A DNA stretch of 56,182 nucleotides from Ectocarpus siliculosus (taxonomy: Eukaryota > Sar > Phaeophyceae > Ectocarpales > Ectocarpaceae). Under the pieces are notes generated by a model. It saw only the letters and a program-made list of their open reading frames with translations, searched no databases and was not told the DNA's origin. The translations under genes and the position numbers were made by a program. Numbering within the stretch: position 1 is the stretch's first letter; each line of letters begins with the position of its first letter. Of the stretch, positions 1 through 13,328 are shown one piece after another. Location of the stretch: NCBI GenBank assembly GCA_000310025.1, contig FN649737.1:1986776-2042957 (forward strand). Reading direction: 5' to 3'.

Positions 1-2203
1 CGGGGGGGGGGGGGGGGGGGCATACGTAGGATAATGGGGCATCGGGTTTAAAAACGCCAGGTCAAGACCAAAGCATGGGGGGGGGGGGTCTGAGAAGTAG
101 ACGGGAAGACAAAAAAAGGGAAACAGAAGCAAAGGATGCGACGATCTAGTTAACAAACATACCTTTCCATTTTTCTACAACCCTTCCCACGATATCCAGC
201 AATCGTCTGGTACACCTCTCAGCTTTCTTGATTCACCCATGCCACGTTGCACCACACACGAAAATGGTGTACCTATACTGCTGTACTCTTGTGCTTTACA
301 GAGCTTAGACAAGACACCGCAGTGTTACATTCGACTCTTGCTTGCATCATCGCACCAGTATCATGAGATTTCCAAGCGCTTGTGAGGGGAATCTGTCCCC
401 ACAAGTCTAGGGATCTCCACCACTTCATTTCTTTCTGTCCCGACAAGTTCAAATACAATGCACGCAATGGGCGGAGAGTCCACGGGGAAATCTCGTGACA
501 TTATATTTCTGTCTTTCCTATTTACGTCGAAGTATCATTTTCTCCATACGTATCGTACCCCCAGCTATGTTTTGTTGTTGTTGTTGTCTTCACATTAAAA
601 ACCGTTCCGATCTCTCTCTACCCAGTACCTTCATATGTCCGTACTGATCCAACACTTGACGCGGTCGATTCCCGTGGTCACAGGCTAACTTACCCTAAAA
701 AGGTTCGCTCAACAAACTGGCCCCGAGGGGTCCGCAAGTCAATAGAAATCAACGACAGATATTCTGGAGTCCTCCGCTCCCTCTGCGCGCTATGCGAGGT
801 AACAACTGAGTCTAGGAGTCAGCATCACGGGCCAGAGAGAATGAGGTACACCCCCTTGGTTCAATCTTGGTGCTTCACACGCAAGCAGAGACAAGGCCAT
901 CTGACACAGAAAAAGAGAAAAAAGAGCGACAAAGAGAAAAAAGAGAAAAAGAGAAAAAAATAAAAGGCAACAGGAAGAAAAGAGAAAAGAAAACGAAAAA
1001 GAAAACGAAAACGAAAAAGAGCGAGGACAAAAAGAGACCAGGCCGAAAATAACAAGAAATAAGGGACAGAATAAGGCACACGGTGGAGAGAACACTCACG
1101 AACGAACAAGCAAACACGCAAACATGGCCACCAACCAGCGATACATGGTGATGGTACGTCATCACTAGTGGGGGGGAATTGGCAAAAAGAAATTCAATCC
1201 GGCACGTATCACGCCAATCGGTCCGTCTCTTCTCATTTACTTTCTTCCCTCGCCGTCTCGTCCGTCTCCTGCCCCCCTCCCGCCCCATCGTATGATGCAT
1301 ACTTGAAACATCAGGTCCTGGCACTGTGTACTTTTTTTTTTTTTCTGATAATAACACAACACATCCATCTCTGTCCATGGAAAAGGGTGTAGGATAAACT
1401 CGTTGTAACTGCTGTGTTGTTAGCAACGGCCGCTCGGCAAGGTCTTGCGGTAGGTACGTACATGTTCCCTTGTTCCGCCGACGGACATTAGTCTACAAGG
1501 TACTGAGCGGCGACCGGAGCGTTTTATACTGCGAAAACAACAACAACAAAACAATAACCGCCTCCGATAACACCATCCATCACGCATGTATCTTTATCTT
1601 GTCAGCAAATCATCACCACCGCGGCAAGTTTCGCGAAATTCGGTTGCCGTATGCGTTTGTCCAGGGAGAGAGCAAAGATAAGCTCGCGAGAACTGCTTTC
1701 GTCCTTGCGTTTCGCACACACATAAGTATGCATACAGCGCTGGAGAGGTCGGTACGTTTATCATGTGTCACTGCTGCAGTTGGGTGGCGTGACCGCGCTC
1801 TTGGATCGGTAGTCAGCGGAGGTACGTACAAATAGCGCGCGCCCTGTCGCAAACAGTGAGCGCTTTACCAAAGACGGCTGTGCGAAAATAGCAGCAACAG
1901 GCATGCAAGACTGTCCACGCTGCTGCCATGTAACACGACTGATCACCCTGCCACATCTGTCCAAGCCAAGCACCCAGAAAGGAGCAGCAAACGCGAAGAA
2001 CAACGTTCCACATCAAAAAGTCAAATGTGTCACCATGATGCAACAGCAGACCCGCCGCATTCTCAGACGATCAGGCAAAAGAGTGATGTGTGCGTTGTTG
2101 GACCTCACAATCTGCAGGGGAGAGCGAAGAGGCCCGCGCTCTTGTGCAGCAACAGCAAAAAAGGACCCGTGCTGATGTGCTCCGTAGATCATGAAACACG
2201 CAC
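1..2203. other. No supported gene; low-complexity flank
   Basis: I see no gene here that I can support. The window opens with a G homopolymer (2-20). A second G-run lies near 77-88. A strongly purine-rich stretch of A and G on the plus strand occupies about 900-1060 and produces long but meaningless open frames on both strands (Lys/Glu/Arg-rich one way, Phe/Ser/Leu-rich the other). Further exons of the minus-strand gene beginning at 2382 would be expected in this region or beyond the window edge, but none could be recognised. Confidence 0.5.
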
Positions 2204-2382
2204 CTCATCTTCGGGCGCTGCGTAGGCGGAGGGCTCCTCACGAACGCTGCCGCTGCTTCTTCCGTGGGAGATGTACTACTGGTTTCGTTCTGACTAGCCT
2301 GCTGGCCTGGCACTGCATCATTGCCGAACGTTCCCCAGCCTGGACCACCCTTTACAAAGCGCTCTTTCTCCTCCTCACTCAT
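2204..2382 (-). CDS. Candidate first coding exon of an unknown divergent gene
   Basis: I do not recognise this protein. Reading leftwards from an ATG at 2382-2380 there is a hydrophilic, acidic frame that starts MSEEEKERFVKGGPGWGTFG and continues rich in Gln, Ser, Thr, Glu and Pro. After 59 codons plus two bases it meets a good splice donor (GTGCGT, exon end 2204, phase 2), beyond which the frame turns Cys-rich and loses protein character. The composition, start codon and donor suggest a real 5' exon. It lies head to head with MMS19, about 200 bases apart, suggesting a shared promoter. The frame is also open upstream of the ATG to a possible acceptor, so it could instead be an internal exon, but that would run into MMS19 exon 1. 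No downstream exon was found, so the call rests on composition and splice signals only. Confidence 0.4.
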
Positions 2383-2584
2383 GGTGAGCAGCTCTCCCCC
2401 CTCTGCCTGACAGCAGTAGGTAGGTCACTCAGCACGTTGGTTCTGGCTCACTTTTGAGGGGGGGGCAACGCAATTTGGAATTCGTAACATGGAGGTATGC
2501 CCAAACCAAGACTAATCCCGCCGCGTCCAGGTGCTTTGCGCTTTGCGTCCACCACCGCCGCACACAGCAGTGCAGCTAGCTGCC
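2383..2584. promoter_or_regulatory. Putative bidirectional promoter region
   Basis: These 202 bases separate the presumed start codon of the minus-strand exon from the MMS19 start codon on the plus strand. The placement suggests a shared divergent promoter with short 5' untranslated regions. I can point to no convincing TATA box or named motif. A G-run lies at about 2457-2465. The assignment is positional inference only. Confidence 0.3.
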
Positions 2585-5500
2585 ATGGCTGCCTTTGGCC
2601 TGAGCTTGGACAGCCCCCTCCTCCCTAACGTCGATAGCTTCATCAACCCTACAAAAGGCGAGGACGAGCATCGGAGTGCTCTCAATGCGGTGGTGAGAAA
2701 AGGCCTCTGTTGCAACTAGACAGGGCTACCGAGCACATTATACTGCTTTCAGAGTACTGCGCTTTGTGGTACCGAAAGAGTCGGAGAGATGGCACCCCCG
2801 TGTTAGCATTTTTGTATAGCGTATTTCTCCACAACCAGGTGGGTACCACTGCCGAAAAGGGGAGGTTTGGAAACATCTCGTCGAGGGCTTTCCTGAGAGG
2901 TATCGGTTGGTGTTCGCACCCTCCTAGTTGTGGAGAAATACGCTTAAAAAAAACGCTCAACACGGGGGTGCCATCTCTCCGACTCTTCCAATACAGCAGT
3001 ATTTGAAAAGTTGAAAGTTGAAAGTTTTGGTTGTCCATGATGTTCCAGCGCTGGTCCACGTCCGGAAGCAGTCAACCGGGCGGCGGTGTGCAACGTTGGT
3101 GTCAGCTCTTCGTTGATTTTTCTCGCTATATTGGCCTTGAAGTTAACATTCAGTCAAGTCTACAGCAGCACAAAATATCACAAATCGTTGTAGTTGCAAG
3201 TTGGTACGTAGGTGACACATTTTTCTCCCACACAGCATGCCGAGATCAGTCAATGGTAACCTCTGGCTGGTGAACCGCATGGGTTGCGAGGAACACAGCA
3301 ACACTGCAGGCGGATGTGCACCACCAGCATATTTTGCATGGGGGCAGAGAACAACCCACCCTCTTTCAATACCATTTGGGTGCACATGTCTATCTACATC
3401 TATTTGCACCATATTTTGTTGAAGCGAGTTTTTTCGATCGTGGCTAGATTTCATTTTTAAAGACCGTAAATTGGTGCTTTGTATCGGGATAAGCGGAGTA
3501 TGCTGGCGTCGTGACGGCAAAATCGGGTTAAGAGCCTAGAGAGCGGATAGATCATCGTTCGAACCCCAGACGTGGGGGTTATTTTTTTTCGCGACTCATT
3601 TCGAAGTGCTTCTTTTTTTCCCGCTCTAAACACACACACACACGGCAGTCCACACAGCAGTCCGCAACCCAACAGAATGCAGACACATCTCGAAGTGCAG
3701 TACTATCAGTCAGTACAGTGTACGTACTTGTTGTGCTGTTCTCGTTCCCCCTTATTGTTCTGCCTATTTTTTCTACTTTTACTATAGCCAGCCGCTAGAC
3801 TTCTTCTACTGGATGGAGTTGAACAATGTCGGCTTCCCTCAACTCACTGAAAAAGACTCCAACACATCCCGTTCGACTGTGGCTATATTTATATCTCGAA
3901 CGGGTACAGTAATCTTTCTGTCTTTGTACGAAGTATACATATCTTTCCTGCTATTTATGCACGTACAGCAATACGACAAAAAGAAAGCGGTACCGACAGG
4001 AGAGCGTCTTTTGTTGGCGAGACAGAGAAAAGAAAAAAGGATTGGGAAGGAGGGGAAATGTTAATGTTTGGGTGTAGCAGCTTCACCAGAGGCCGAAAGA
4101 GAAGAGAAGGTTGACTCAAGACCTTGTTGGTTAGAGAGTGGTAGACACGTACCTCCAACAGCTCACCCATCTATCTCTTCGCCTCTACACCCAAGAGTAG
4201 GAACGCCCAGGCACTTCCTTGCCACACGAGTGTCCTCTTGATCTGACATGAATCTGGTCGTTGCTGTGGTCACATGCCTGTTGTCACGAAACCAGCGCCC
4301 GTTGATCTGTTTTTTCTGTTTTTTTTCTAGGCTGACAACTCGCGGGCCGGATGCATGCCTCATTGATGCGCTTTCCAACTACTAATGCTGCTGTGTACAA
4401 TTATGCCCCAACCTCCACCGTCTGCACGGTCTGCTTTGCTGTGAACCTCTGCTAACACTACTGCGGTATGGTTTTGACTGCTGGAAACTGCATCTGGGGC
4501 AGCTGGTTCAGAAGCAGTACATGTACACATATACAGTCTCTAGAAATCAAGAGCTTTTAATTTTTTATGTGTTGATATATCACTTTCGCTTGTTTTCGTG
4601 CTTCGGGATATCTCTCGCCGGCAGAAGCGAGTCTTTTCTCACGTTACCTTCTCAGGGGCACGCAGGCGGATCGTTGGTACATTTTCGCGCACGCCCGGGG
4701 ACCACAAGTCACCCGTGGCGCTTGTGCTTGACGCCCAAAGATGAAAAAACTGACTCTACACCCCGGGGACGTGTTCCGCGCGAAGATAGCCTTCGCAAGA
4801 AATACGAAAATAACTGGTTCGCATTAAAAGGGAAGACTTTTGTTTTGATTGCTGCGCAACGCACACAAGTCCCACAGAGCATGGGCAACACGAATACATA
4901 AGAGCGAGTGATGAAACGCGGCGGATTAGAGCAGTAAAGCCTGCAGCGAAGATGTCGTTAGCCTGTAAGCACACACTCACGCACACGCGAAAAGTCAGGG
5001 CGAGAAACTTGACTACGCGCATGATGCAAAATTCCAGGCAAATTCTGCGCGTTGTACGCAAAAACCGGCACTCACTACCGAATGTCATGACGTTGAGATG
5101 CAACGATGCGACCGCGATGACATCGACCATGTCCTCTTGCGTCGCCCCCGGGAGGCAAACCACTAACTCCCGGGGACCCTTGCAGTATGTAATACACACC
5201 CTGGACGGATATTTAAAGCTCGAAAACTCCGCAGCAAGAAACAGCCACGGTGCCTAAATTAGCGGCGTTGGAACCGTCTCGTGGAGCGCTTTTCATTTTT
5301 TGCATTTGTGCATCCTCCTCGTCGTGGAGCTGTCGAGCTTTCAAAATCAGTCCAGGGGGTGTGGTATCTTACGTCATGCAACCTAAAATGCACATTCTCA
5401 CGGGTCTCTTTGCTCTATCACATTGGCCGCGCAGAGTATGTGAGCATTTTTGCGTCCGAACCCCCATGACCACAGCAGAAATCGAAACTTAAAGTTAGGA

Positions 5501-8500
5501 CCGGCGCAGTGAAAATCCCGGGGAGACTTCAGCGCCGCCGCTGCCGAAAAACGAGCCCTCTACCGTCGAGTCTAACTCGGCATGACGTTTTATCCCCCGA
5601 CTCCCTCCCCCTCTCTTGCCCCATCTCTCCCCGCCCAAACTTCTTCCAAGGTGCTCAACATCCACAGGGCTGGCGCCGGAGCTTTCGAGGGGCTGGTGAC
5701 TAACCAGCTGGGGGAGTATCTCTCCAACCCCGACACTAAGGTACAAAAAAAAAAAAAAAAACGTCCGGCGGATGAAAAACGCACCACACGGTCTGACTTG
5801 TATTGATGGAGGTCCGGCGGATGGAAGACGCGCCACACCGTCTGACTCTTGAATGATCTTCGCCTTGTTCCACCAAATTACCGCAAAGAGGGTATTTAGT
5901 CCCAGTCTAGGGCAAAAAGACCTTGTGCCGCTTGGTGACTGGTTGTGTGTCGTTCCCCCGAACCTTTCGCGGAACGCTGCTGGTACGGCAGACTTGTCCA
6001 CGCTTGTTTGCCTGGTGCAGCTGGGTGCGAAGCTCCGCGCTTTTGTTCTCTTGAGCGTACCCAGGGTGGACTGCAGCCAGCCAACCCTGCGGTTTTTTGC
6101 TTTTGTCGTCGAAGACGGACTCCTGTCTGTTCCTCCACGCCTTTCTTTTGTTCTTTCGCTGGACGCGTGGTCAATGGTCTAACCGCTAAGGCATGCAAAA
6201 CATAGGAGTACGCCCCCCCCCCCCCCCCCCCCCCCCCCATCCTTTCCAAAACGTCCCCTGGGCCGGCGAAAATATTATGTCCCCCACATTGTACGGATGC
6301 GAGGTCTAACGACTACGGCATGCGTTTACATTAGAACATCCCCCCCCCGCCCCCGTATCACATTATGAACGCATGCACTGTACCGAACACCGTGACGCGG
6401 TCCAACCTCTCGGCTACCGGTTGGTTCGATGGGCTCGTCCGTAGATGTATCTGCCGCCGCCCGCTTATCATGTCAACAACAACGGCATAACATCGCGAAC
6501 TCCAACAGAAAAACCAAGCACATTTGTTTCTTATACGGGACGGGGACAACGCGTCTCCTACGTGCGGGCTCCCTTGCATGCGGCCACCGCGCAGGTTCGG
6601 GAGCGGGCGACGCTGCTGCTCGCCGAGCTGTTGGCGCGGCTGCCCACTCTGCCCCTGGCCGCCGCATCCGCGGCGCGTTTCGCCGGCTTTTTCTCGTCGC
6701 GCCTCGGCGACTACCCTTCGGTAAGTAAATTTTTTTCGGTTTAAGCAACAACGGGTGCCCCCGAGAGTTGGCGGGGGCACACCAGGTAGAAGCAGTACGT
6801 CGCGATAATGCGAGTCCTTGGCAACACCTGCTTTGGAGGGAGGCAACAAAGCGTGACCGCACCCCCCGGCGCCATTGCCCAGCAGCTCGCTTGCACTCCC
6901 CCCTCCTTTCACACTAACCCCACCAGTAGTAAGTCGACCGTCCATCCACGTATTGATCTTCTTTTGTTCTCCTGGTGGTTCGGCGTGGTGTGCAGGTGGT
7001 GCCGGCGCTGAAGGCACTGTCCGACCTGCTGAAGAACCACTCGCCGGCCCTGTTTGGCGGCGAGGATGCCTCCGCCGCCGGGGGGGGGGTGGGCTCATCT
7101 CGCCGTTCGGCGCCCGCCGTTGCCGTTGCCGCGGGGGGTGACGGGGGCACTGCCGGGGTAATCGCCAGGGGCGTGTTCGAGGAGCTTCACTTGCCGGCTC
7201 TTTCCCAGAGCATCCGACAGGTGGGGGGGCAGGCGGAGGGATGGCGTGTAGTTCAGCGGCAGAATCATGAGCGAGTGCTTGTGGTCGAGGCCGTGTCTTT
7301 GTTCGGAGTGCGACAGATTGCCTCGTTTCGGACCGAGCTTCGGTTGACTCGTGCCTAAATGGTGGAGTGGTGTGCCCGGTATCATTAAAGGTCGTGTTTT
7401 TCGGTGCCAGCATGTCGCCTCGTTTCGAGCCAATCTTGGTTGGTGCGCTCGTGTTGCGTGTATCTTGTTATTATTATCATCGACCGCGCTAACCGGCTGA
7501 CCAATGAAAAGACGTCAGTCTCGGTGCGGTTGAAAACACAAGACACTTCTAAATGCCATGAACTGGGACCCCGTGAGGGGGCAGCATGTTGTGTGTGTGG
7601 ATGTGTGTGTGTGTGCTCGATGTCGTTCAAGCCCAAACTCTCGGTGCCACGTTCGGTGCCATCGATCGCCGTCGGGGGGGATGGTCGGCAATGCGCACAC
7701 CGCGAGCCTCTCACCCGAGGAGACCATCCCCTTTTGAGGCCGGCTTGGCCGGCTCTCTGTGTTGCTTCCAGAGGTGGCGGCGTCTGTTCTTTTGACGTTT
7801 CAAGGGAGAGTGGGGCGCGGACAAGAAACTGTCGGAAACGTGCGTGTTTCGTTTGCGCTGTGCACGTGACCAAACGCGCGCGTGATTGCGACAATACTCC
7901 CCTGCTTGCCGAGAACATTCCCCTTTTTTGCCTCAGAAGACTGAAGGGATAATCTGTGCATACGCCGTCCACCGCAGCAAGTAGTTCCGCTCTCTGGCCC
8001 ACCCGTGCCGTCACATACCGAGCACCTGTGCCCTTTTTTTTTTTTTTTTTTGTTTTTTTCACACAGAGTACCGTTTATTTTTTTTTTTTTTATTTTGCTC
8101 CCTTCCTCCCCATGAGGGATTAGGGGGGCCCCATGGGAGGTCAATGGTTTAGGGATTACGGCATGCCCGCCCATGAGCCCCCCCCCCCCCCCCCCCATGC
8201 GCGCAGGCGGCCCTGTCCGTGTTGCTGGCGCTCGTGACGCACCCGGGTTTTACGGAGGCGTTGTCCTCGGGGATGGGAAAGACCTTCGTCGACGGCCTGG
8301 TGGGGTCGCTCGAGGGCGAGAAGGACCCGAGGTTTGGGCCTTGGTCTTGATGCTATTTAGCTGTTTGCCGTAACAGGCGGAGAGATGGCACCCCCCCCCC
8401 CCCGTTTGACGGATCTTCAGAGCTCGATTGTTCCACAAGCAAGATTGATTGTGCCAACAACAAGATTGGTGGTTTTGGAAACATCTCATCGAGGGACTTT

Positions 8501-9280
8501 CCGTAGGCGTATCCGGGCTCTAGCTGTTATTAATAGCAGCGTCTTCCCGCACGGTCTATCTAGGGAGGAAGGAACTCTGATACACAGCCCGGTAGCTGTT
8601 TTTTTGTCGATGGTCTATTTCCGACTACAGCATGCGTTTACATGAGTACATCCCCACGCGCGCGCGTTCGCTCGACGAGCGAATAGCCCAACCACCTAGC
8701 CTGGTGCCAACACCGTCCTGCTTAGTGGGACAACTAAGGCATGGAAAGCATGAGCGCCCCCCCTCCGCCCTTGGTGATGTGAGAGCCTGGTCCGGTGAGA
8801 ACCCGGCGTGCTCCGTGCCGGCTTCGTAAGGCTGCGAGGTCAACGGTCTAACGTCTGTTGGCATGCACGGCCATGAGTACCGTCCCCCCCCCCCCCCCCC
8901 CCCGCCCGGCCCCTATAATTCCGCGGGCGACCCTCTCAACCACCAGTCCATCTTATATGTGTTTGCCTCGTGCTGTGCTAACGCCTGTCCTCCTTGCAGG
9001 TGTTTGATCGTCGGCCTGTCGGCACTCCGTAAGACCCAGCAGGGCTTCGACCCTGCGGTGTTGCAGGAGACCTCCGAGGCGGTGTTTGACGCGACGGCGT
9101 GCTACTTCCCCGTTACCTTCACGCCTCCGCCCAACGACCCCCACAACATAAGCCCGGACGCGCTCCGAACAGGTTCGTCTGCTTGGTTTGGGGTGATGGG
9201 GGTTGTCCGGACGCTCTCAGGACAGTTTTGTTTGGTGTTGTCGAGTCCGTTTGGTATTGGGGTCTTTGGTGTGATGGGGG

Positions 9281-9330
<50 letters not shown>

Positions 9331-9388
9331 AATGTCGGTGTTGTCGGTGTTGTCGTTGTTGTTGTAATTGTTGTTGTGTTGTTGTTAC

Positions 9389-9446
<58 letters not shown>

Positions 9447-12400
9447 GCTGCTTCCTCTTCTTCCTCTTCTTCTTCATCTTGCGTCCGCACTAACCACCGT
9501 TCCGTGTGGCGAAACCACAAAACAAGACACCCACATCCTGATAACCAAAAAAACGATTCCAGGTCTGGAAGGCGTTCTCGTCGGATCCCCGGGGATGGCG
9601 CCGCACGTCCTGCCCATGCTCCTGGACAAGCTTTCTTCCGAGGTTTCCACCGCCAAGGAGGCCTCCCTCAAGGCCATGGTGGCCGGGGTGAGGGCCTTCG
9701 GAGCCCCGGGGGTGGGGGTGCATCTCCGCGCGATCGGGGGAGCCATGTCTGAAGAGGTGAGACACTCTACATAGTGTTTTCCTACATAGGGGAAATTTTT
9801 CCGATAATTTTCTGGAAGCGCGCGCGGGTGTGTCTGGACCCTTGGTCGGTCGATGGCGTTCTCGGGCCTCTTTGCGGGTTGGTTCCTTTGAACCGGCACT
9901 TGAAGGCCGAGGTCCCAATGCGGCGGTGCGTGCTTTGTTTTTGTTTCGCGTCTACGTTTCGTTTTTTGTTTGGTGTCGTGGTTTTTGCTGTTCGCCCAAC
10001 CTCCCGACCCATCATCGAATTATTGCGCACACCCAATGTCAGGTATGCCTTCTTTCTTTGACCTGGAGGAACTCAATCGCGGACCTGAAACAATGCAGAC
10101 CCCGGTGTCGTCATTGCCCTTCGGCCTCGTTTGATATTATTTGCCCAGGCGGTACACCGTGCTCCGTCCTCTCGAGGTCAATGGTTAATCTAACAGCTAA
10201 GGCCTAACACAGCTATTATGGCATGCCAAGCATGAGCACCCCCCTCCCCCCTTGGTGATGTGAGAGCCTGGTCCGGTGAGAACCCTGCGTTCTCCGTCCC
10301 GGCTTTGTAGGGATGCGAGGTCAATGGTCTAACAACTGCGGCATGCACGGCTATGAGTGTCACCCCCCCTTCCTCCTCCTCCGTGCCCCCTCCAGGCGGT
10401 GCACGGCTCCGACCCCGACCTGGCGGCGCTTGCGCTCTTGTCCCTGACGGAGGTGGTCCGAGAGACGGCGTCTCACGCGGTTTTCGCCGGTCTTGGGGAG
10501 GCGTGTCCGGAGTGGAGGGCCCTGGCGAACCCCCTGCTCGAAGGGGCCGTCGCGGAAGTGACGGGGGATCAGCCGTGCTCGGTGCTGGGAAGGGGCTCCG
10601 CGAGGGTTTTGCTGGTGAGGGGGGGGGGGGGCGTACTCATGTTTTGCATGCCTTGGCGGAACATGCGGATGCGGTGGGAGGGGGGAGGTTGTTGATTTTT
10701 GCTTGTCTTTGGCTGAGGGAAGTTGACTGTACGTCCCGATTGAGAAAGGCGTGCCGTTGCTTGTAGGAAAGTAAGGGGATGGAGTGCTGCTTTCGTTCTT
10801 TCGTCTGTGCCACAGTGGAGCGTGCAGGTCGCTTGTAGTTTTGGCCCGTTTCTTGCATGTTCGGCAGTTTCTCAGCTCCTTCGAAGGTGTGTGTATGTTT
10901 TCCATAGGACGACGCCTTGGTGCCCTCATCGCGCGAAGCCAGTCTCCGTTATGACTTGAGTAAAGATCCCGGGCATGGCTACAGGGCACACGAAACGCTT
11001 CTATGTCCCATTCGAACACCAACATGATGCTTCCCCCACACAAGACCGGGGTGTTGCATATCTTGCGAGTTTCATCGGAATCGCGACGTGTTCGGAGCTG
11101 CTTTAGAAGCTTGAGTCCCCCCCCCCCTTCCCTTGCAAGGGGGATGATCGCACCACGTTGTGTTAAAATGGTCGAGCACCCTCGAGGCAGTTACACAGTG
11201 CTTATAACTGCCTCTGGAAGTGAAAGCACCAGAAAATAAATTATTTCATACGCAGCTGTCATCCGTACGCAAGGAAGTAAGCACAAGATGCCGAACACCC
11301 TTAGCAGGATGCAGCGCACCCTTCATGCGACTCGCCGAATACCTCCCGGCGCTTCAGGCTTGGTGATGTGAGAGCCTGGTCCGCTGAGAACCCGGCGTGC
11401 TCCGTCTCGGCTTTGTAGGGATGCGAGGTCAATGGTCTAACGACTACGGCATGCACGACTATGAGTACACCCACCCCCTTGCCCCCCCCCTTTAGGCCCT
11501 CGCAGCATCGTCTGCCCTGGGCCTTCGTTCGGCGCTAGCGCTAGCAGTGCCCCGGCTGCTTCGTGCTCGCAAAGAAGCTGCTGCGGCGGCGGCGGCCATG
11601 AAAAGGGACGTTTCTGCTCTCGAAGGGGGGTCGACTAGCGGCTGTTGTGGTGGCAGAGGCGGAGCGGCGGCAGGTGGAGGGGGCTGCTGCGGTGGCGGTG
11701 GAGGGGGGCACGAAGATGCGATGGTGACCTACGGGGGGGGGGCGGCTGTTGCCGACGCGGAGGCGTTCGAAGACGCGCAGACGGCGAGGTTGGGAGCGCT
11801 GGCGGGGCTTGCGGCCGCGGTGGATGACAAGGTGGGCGCCGGCCCCGTTTTTCTTGCACGAGAGAGCCGCCAGCATTTTTTTTTTGTGGGATTGTCTTGT
11901 TGAGTTGTTTTTTGTGTCGGAGACACTCAGGAGCAGAGCGTGACGAAACAAGAAAAGCTTTTCGCTAGTCTATCACGGGCTCTTTTTGTTGTCCGTGGAA
12001 GAGGTGGGTTTGATGTGTTCTTTTTAAGAGCAATATTGTATAAATGCCCGTCCGAAACGCGACGCTGAGAATCATCATCGTTCCCTCGAGCAGTCTATGG
12101 TATATTTTTCTGCGAGCAAATCGGCGATGCTGTTACACGTTCTTGCGGCCCTGAGAATCACCATCATTCCCACAGCAGTCTATGGTATATTTTTCTGCGA
12201 GCAAATCAGTGATGCTGGTGCTGGTAAACGTTGTTGCCTCCCTGAGAATCATCATCATTCCCACAGTCTATTTCTGGCGGCCCTTCGAATTATCATCCCC
12301 GAGCAAAAGCCAGCGATGCTATTTATTCAACTAAGTATTCTTTGGTGCCTGTTCACGAATCGTCTCCAGGTTGATTTCTCCGGCAGCCAGGGCGGCGCTC

Positions 12401-13292
12401 CTCTCCAGCCGTACGTCGACCCCCTCCTGTCCGAGTTTTCCGCCGCTCTGACCGGCCACCGCGGCGGCGGCAGCGGCAGCGGCGGCGGCGGCGGTGAAGC
12501 ATTCTCACTCCCGCCGCAAGCAGCACCGGCGGCAGCACGGCTGCCATCGGCTGCGGCGGCCGCCACCGTCTCCCTGGCCTCTCGAGGCCTAAGTGACGTC
12601 ATCACCCGCCCCCCGGCGTCGCTCGTGGAGGAGGGCAAGATTCAAGACGTCGTGCGGAGCCTGGTGGCCGTATTGGCTTCGCCGGGGGCTTGGGAAGGAG
12701 GAGGCGGTGAAGAGGAGGGGGGGTCGGGGGTCGGAGAGGGCACGGCCGCTTTGGCCGTGCTCACGGCGCTAAGGTACGGGGGGGCGGGGGTAGGGGGGGG
12801 TACTCATCTTAACGCATGCCGAAGTCGTTAGACCTCGCACCCCGGGACAGAGGAGCGATACACCGGGTTTTCGCCGGCCCCAGGCTACGGTACGGTTCAC
12901 AAGGATGAAGCAGAAGTGTGTCATCACACTCGCGTTTGCTGTGCCAAACCAGATATACGACGGGTTGATTGGGCATCCCGCCTAACCAAAGGGTGGAGAA
13001 TGTCGTTCTTGTGGCATTCCTGGCATCAGTCTTGAGGTGTTTGGTGTGTGTGTGTGGTTTTGGGGCGCATTCGCTGCTTCTCGAAGTTGTTTTCCGCGTG
13101 GAGTAAAATGCGGCAGGGGGGAATGGGTCGCCCGCTCAGGCCCATTGTGTAGCCCTGCCAAGCTTCTCTCTCTCTCTCTCCCTCTCCCTCTTTCCCGTCT
13201 CTCTCTGTGTGTGTGTCTCTGTCTCTCTCTGTCTCTCCCCGCCCCTCTTTCTTTGTCTCTTTCTCTGTCTTCCTCTTTCTCTCTCCCTCTTC

Positions 13293-13328
<36 letters not shown>

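Noticed and set aside
875-1426. 183-codon minus-strand frame and overlapping frames
   Set aside because: Driven by a long purine/pyrimidine-biased tract; the peptides are Phe/Ser/Leu or Lys/Glu/Arg runs.
3480-3590. tRNA-like or terminator-like sequence (GTTCGAACC, a hairpin, then a T-run)
   Set aside because: It has a B-box-like GTTCGAACC and a GC hairpin followed by Ts, but no pairing T-stem, no acceptor stem and no A box at the right distance. Not a tRNA gene; at most a SINE remnant.
7245-7320. Possible tRNA gene just inside MMS19 intron 4
   Set aside because: TAGTTCAGCGGC looks like an A box, but the expected T-arm is absent and stems do not pair.
6358-7413. 351-codon open frame on the minus strand
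   Set aside because: Antisense to MMS19 exons 3 and 4. The sense strand gives a family-wide match with correct splice sites; the antisense frame is Pro/Arg-rich noise.
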